Source: Brachionus koreanus (lineage: Eukaryota > Rotifera > Eurotatoria > Ploima > Brachionidae). From it: a stretch of DNA of 18,810 nucleotides. Location: assembly GCA_016987375.1 (NCBI GenBank), contig PJRA01000018.1, positions 573,397-592,206 of the forward strand. The letters run 5' to 3'. The notes under the pieces are model-generated. The model did no database searches. It was given only the letters and a program-made list of their open reading frames with translations, and was not told the DNA's origin. The position numbers were made by a program, and so were the translations under genes. Below are positions 17,312 through 18,810 of this stretch, one piece after another. The first letter of the stretch is position 1, and every line of letters begins with the position of its first letter.

Positions 17312-18251
17312 ATGACAATTTTCAAAGTGACACAACTTTGTCAATTTTAAAGCTTTTTTCGATTTTAAAAAGCCAAATTCAAGCTAATTAAAAGAGTAAT
17401 TTAGTTTTGGAATATTTTTTGTTAACTATTATTATTATTATTTCAATGCAGAGTGGTTTAAAAGTCACAACTAAAGTCCAAGTTAAGGACTTTTTATTTA
17501 TTTTATTTTTTGTTTTAAATTATATCCAAAGATGCTTTAAAAATATAATTACATAATTAATTTTAAAATTTAAAAATATAAACAAACTTAACTTAATTAA
17601 AATTGTTATTTCTTTAACATATTAGCAATTATTAATGACGAAAAATTTTAAAAATAAATTTTCATAATAGAATAAAGAATAAAGATAAAAAATTTCCTTT
17701 TTTAAATAAAAATTACATAAATTTTGTAAATAATGTTAATAATTTTTTTTTATTCTTCTAGTTTTCTTTTCTTGATTTCGATCTACGAGGCAAAAATTCA
17801 ATTCAATTCGAAGCTTGGAGGATCACCAGTCCATTGATGGATTTCCACTAGAGGTAATAGATTTTCTTTTTTTTCTTTTAATGGGACTTGGTTGATTCAA
17901 TAAGCATTTTTCTATAAGTCTAATAGCATATATTTTCTAAGCATTCTTTGATTGAGTCAAATATCCCATTCTGATTTGTACTTCTTAACTCTTTCAGTTT
18001 AAAATCTATTTTCCGAGAATTAATACAATTAATTATTAATTTAATAATTTAATAATTAGAAAATATTAAATCTTAATTTTTATAATTATTATTATTTTTT
18101 TTAATAAATTTATTCTAAGAAAATATTTCTAAATTAGATTAATTTAGAAAAAAATTAAAAAGACAGTTTATTAGATTTTTTTAAAGATTTTTGAATCACA
18201 GTGAGACAAATAATAAAACACAAAAAATATCCTCTGCAACACTACTCTTAA
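17312..18251. other. A/T-rich stretch with one small complex island
   Basis: Mostly low-complexity A/T sequence. One 92-base island (17762-17853) has normal base composition and is bounded by TTTTTTATTCTTCTAG on the left and GAG|GTAATAG on the right, like an exon. Every plus-strand frame across it has a stop. On the minus strand a short frame reads LVEIHQWTGDPPSFELN before a stop. It could be a non-coding exon or a repeat fragment. Confidence 0.3.
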
Positions 18252-18437
18252 ATTAAACTGTTTAGTAAAAAAAATTTTTCACCAAATGTATGCACTGATT
18301 TGATATCAGAGCAATATGAATTTGTCAGTAATGATTTATTGTATGATTGTTTGACTAAATGGGACAATGAAGCTGTATTTAGAGTGTTGGTCTCGTTTGG
18401 AAATCTTCTAAATGAATATTCAAATAGCTTGAATTGA
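18252..18437 (+). pseudogene. PUL-domain (PLAA-like) fragment, probably a relic or terminal exon
   Basis: The plus-strand frame ends with the segment NEAVFRVLVSFGNLLNEYSN, followed by SLN and a stop. I recognise it as like the end of the PUL domain of phospholipase A2-activating protein (human [20 protein letters not shown]), a ubiquitin/p97 cofactor. The preceding ISEQYEFVSNDLLYDCLTKW is compatible with the helix before it. Only about 60 residues are open; a TAG-type acceptor at 18263-18265 could start an exon. The stop falls about 30 residues before the usual PLAA C-terminus, and no other PLAA exon is visible upstream. It may be a last exon of a gene with distant exons, or a decayed copy beside transposon remains. 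Confidence 0.4.
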
Positions 18438-18593
18438 ATGTTACAAATATTAGAGTGCAAAAGAAAAAAAATAACAGCACTAATTTGAAAAATTTTTTTT
18501 TTCTCTTCAATTTAATATATCACATTGGGCTTAAAAAGATAATATTATAAAAATTTAAAATCAAAAATCTTCCTCTAAAAATTAAAAAAATAA

Positions 18594-18764
18594 TCAGATC
18601 TACCACCAGATCTCAACCCATTCGAGAACTTAAAGTCATGCATGGATGCCTGAATGGTTAACACAAAAGGAACCTCTATTGAGCATTTAAAAATGGTTTT
18701 CAGCGTCAAAAGGCGCGTATTTTCTTGTCTTTTCAGCTTTTTGACTTCTGTAAAAAGTATGTTG
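18594..18764 (+). mobile_element. Tc1/mariner-type transposase C-terminal relic
   Basis: The frame from 18594 reads SDLPPDLNPFENLKSCMDA, stop, then MVNTKGTSIEHLKMVFSVKRR and a further 18 or so residues ending SVKSML before another stop. PPDLNPFENL matches the SPDLNPIENLW block that holds the third acidic residue region of Tc1/mariner DDE transposases, and SVKSML sits where the SMPRR block follows in intact copies. Only the last quarter remains, with an internal stop. No upstream catalytic blocks are visible. Confidence 0.65.
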
Positions 18765-18765
18765 T

Positions 18766-18810
18766 AGAGGACGTCGTCCTCTTTAATTTGAGCTATCGAT
18801 GAGTCCTCTA
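18766..18810. repeat. Dispersed repeat, copy 2 (cut by window end)
   Basis: Matches 17213-17257 at 39 of 45 positions. Here TAGAGGAC (18765-18772) can pair with GTCCTCTA at the window edge (18803-18810) or, as AGAGGAC, with GTCCTCT at 18776-18782, so two alternative hairpins are possible. It starts directly after the transposase relic. Whether the hairpin half of copy 1 follows cannot be seen. Confidence 0.6.

Noticed and set aside
18765..18810. Hammerhead ribozyme-like string CGATGAGTCC near hairpin arms
   Set aside because: The core CUGAUGA is not intact and no GAAA partner with the right stems is visible before the window ends.

Overview
This is a strongly AT-rich animal nuclear genome window with the standard genetic code, GT-AG introns and long A/T-rich spacers. 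It holds five recognisable conserved genes: STK11/LKB1 (minus), a MYO19-like myosin (plus), API5 (minus), PPP1R2 (plus) and bystin/BYSL (plus). MYO19-like myosins are patchily distributed in animals. As I recall they are missing from flies and C. elegans, so I infer a spiralian or other non-ecdysozoan invertebrate. A rotifer-like compact AT-rich genome would fit, but the sequence does not fix the phylum.

Layout. 38-1639 is an intronless LKB1-type kinase with a C-terminal CaaX box, transcribed away from a 1.4 kb spacer that carries five full GATA-type palindromes plus one half copy. Divergent from it, 3015-5677 is a two-exon MYO19-like motor with almost no tail. 5678-7746 is a convergent spacer with a (CT)n tract and a decayed LINE reverse transcriptase. 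7747-11761 is six-exon API5; its last intron is 2130 bp and holds small inverted-repeat elements. A 474 bp divergent spacer leads to five-exon PPP1R2 (12236-13006). 13007-15768 holds three TTACGTAA-centred palindromes and a GC-richer repeat island. Two-exon bystin (15769-17148) follows. The last 1.66 kb holds a structured dispersed repeat, a fragment resembling the PUL domain of PLAA, a Tc1/mariner transposase relic and a second copy of the dispersed repeat at the window edge.

I rebuilt exon structures from conserved protein sequence plus reading-frame phase. Ten of the eleven introns are 47-71 bp; the one exception is the repeat-filled API5 intron. The genes do not form one pathway: kinase signalling/polarity (STK11), a mitochondria-associated motor family (MYO19), anti-apoptotic nuclear scaffold (API5), PP1 regulation (PPP1R2) and 40S ribosome assembly (bystin). 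Two head-to-head pairs (STK11/MYO19-like and API5/PPP1R2) could share regulatory DNA. I saw no single clearly new multi-gene system. The most notable observations are the tail-less myosin, the DFS kinase, the GATA palindrome cluster and the dispersed structured repeats.
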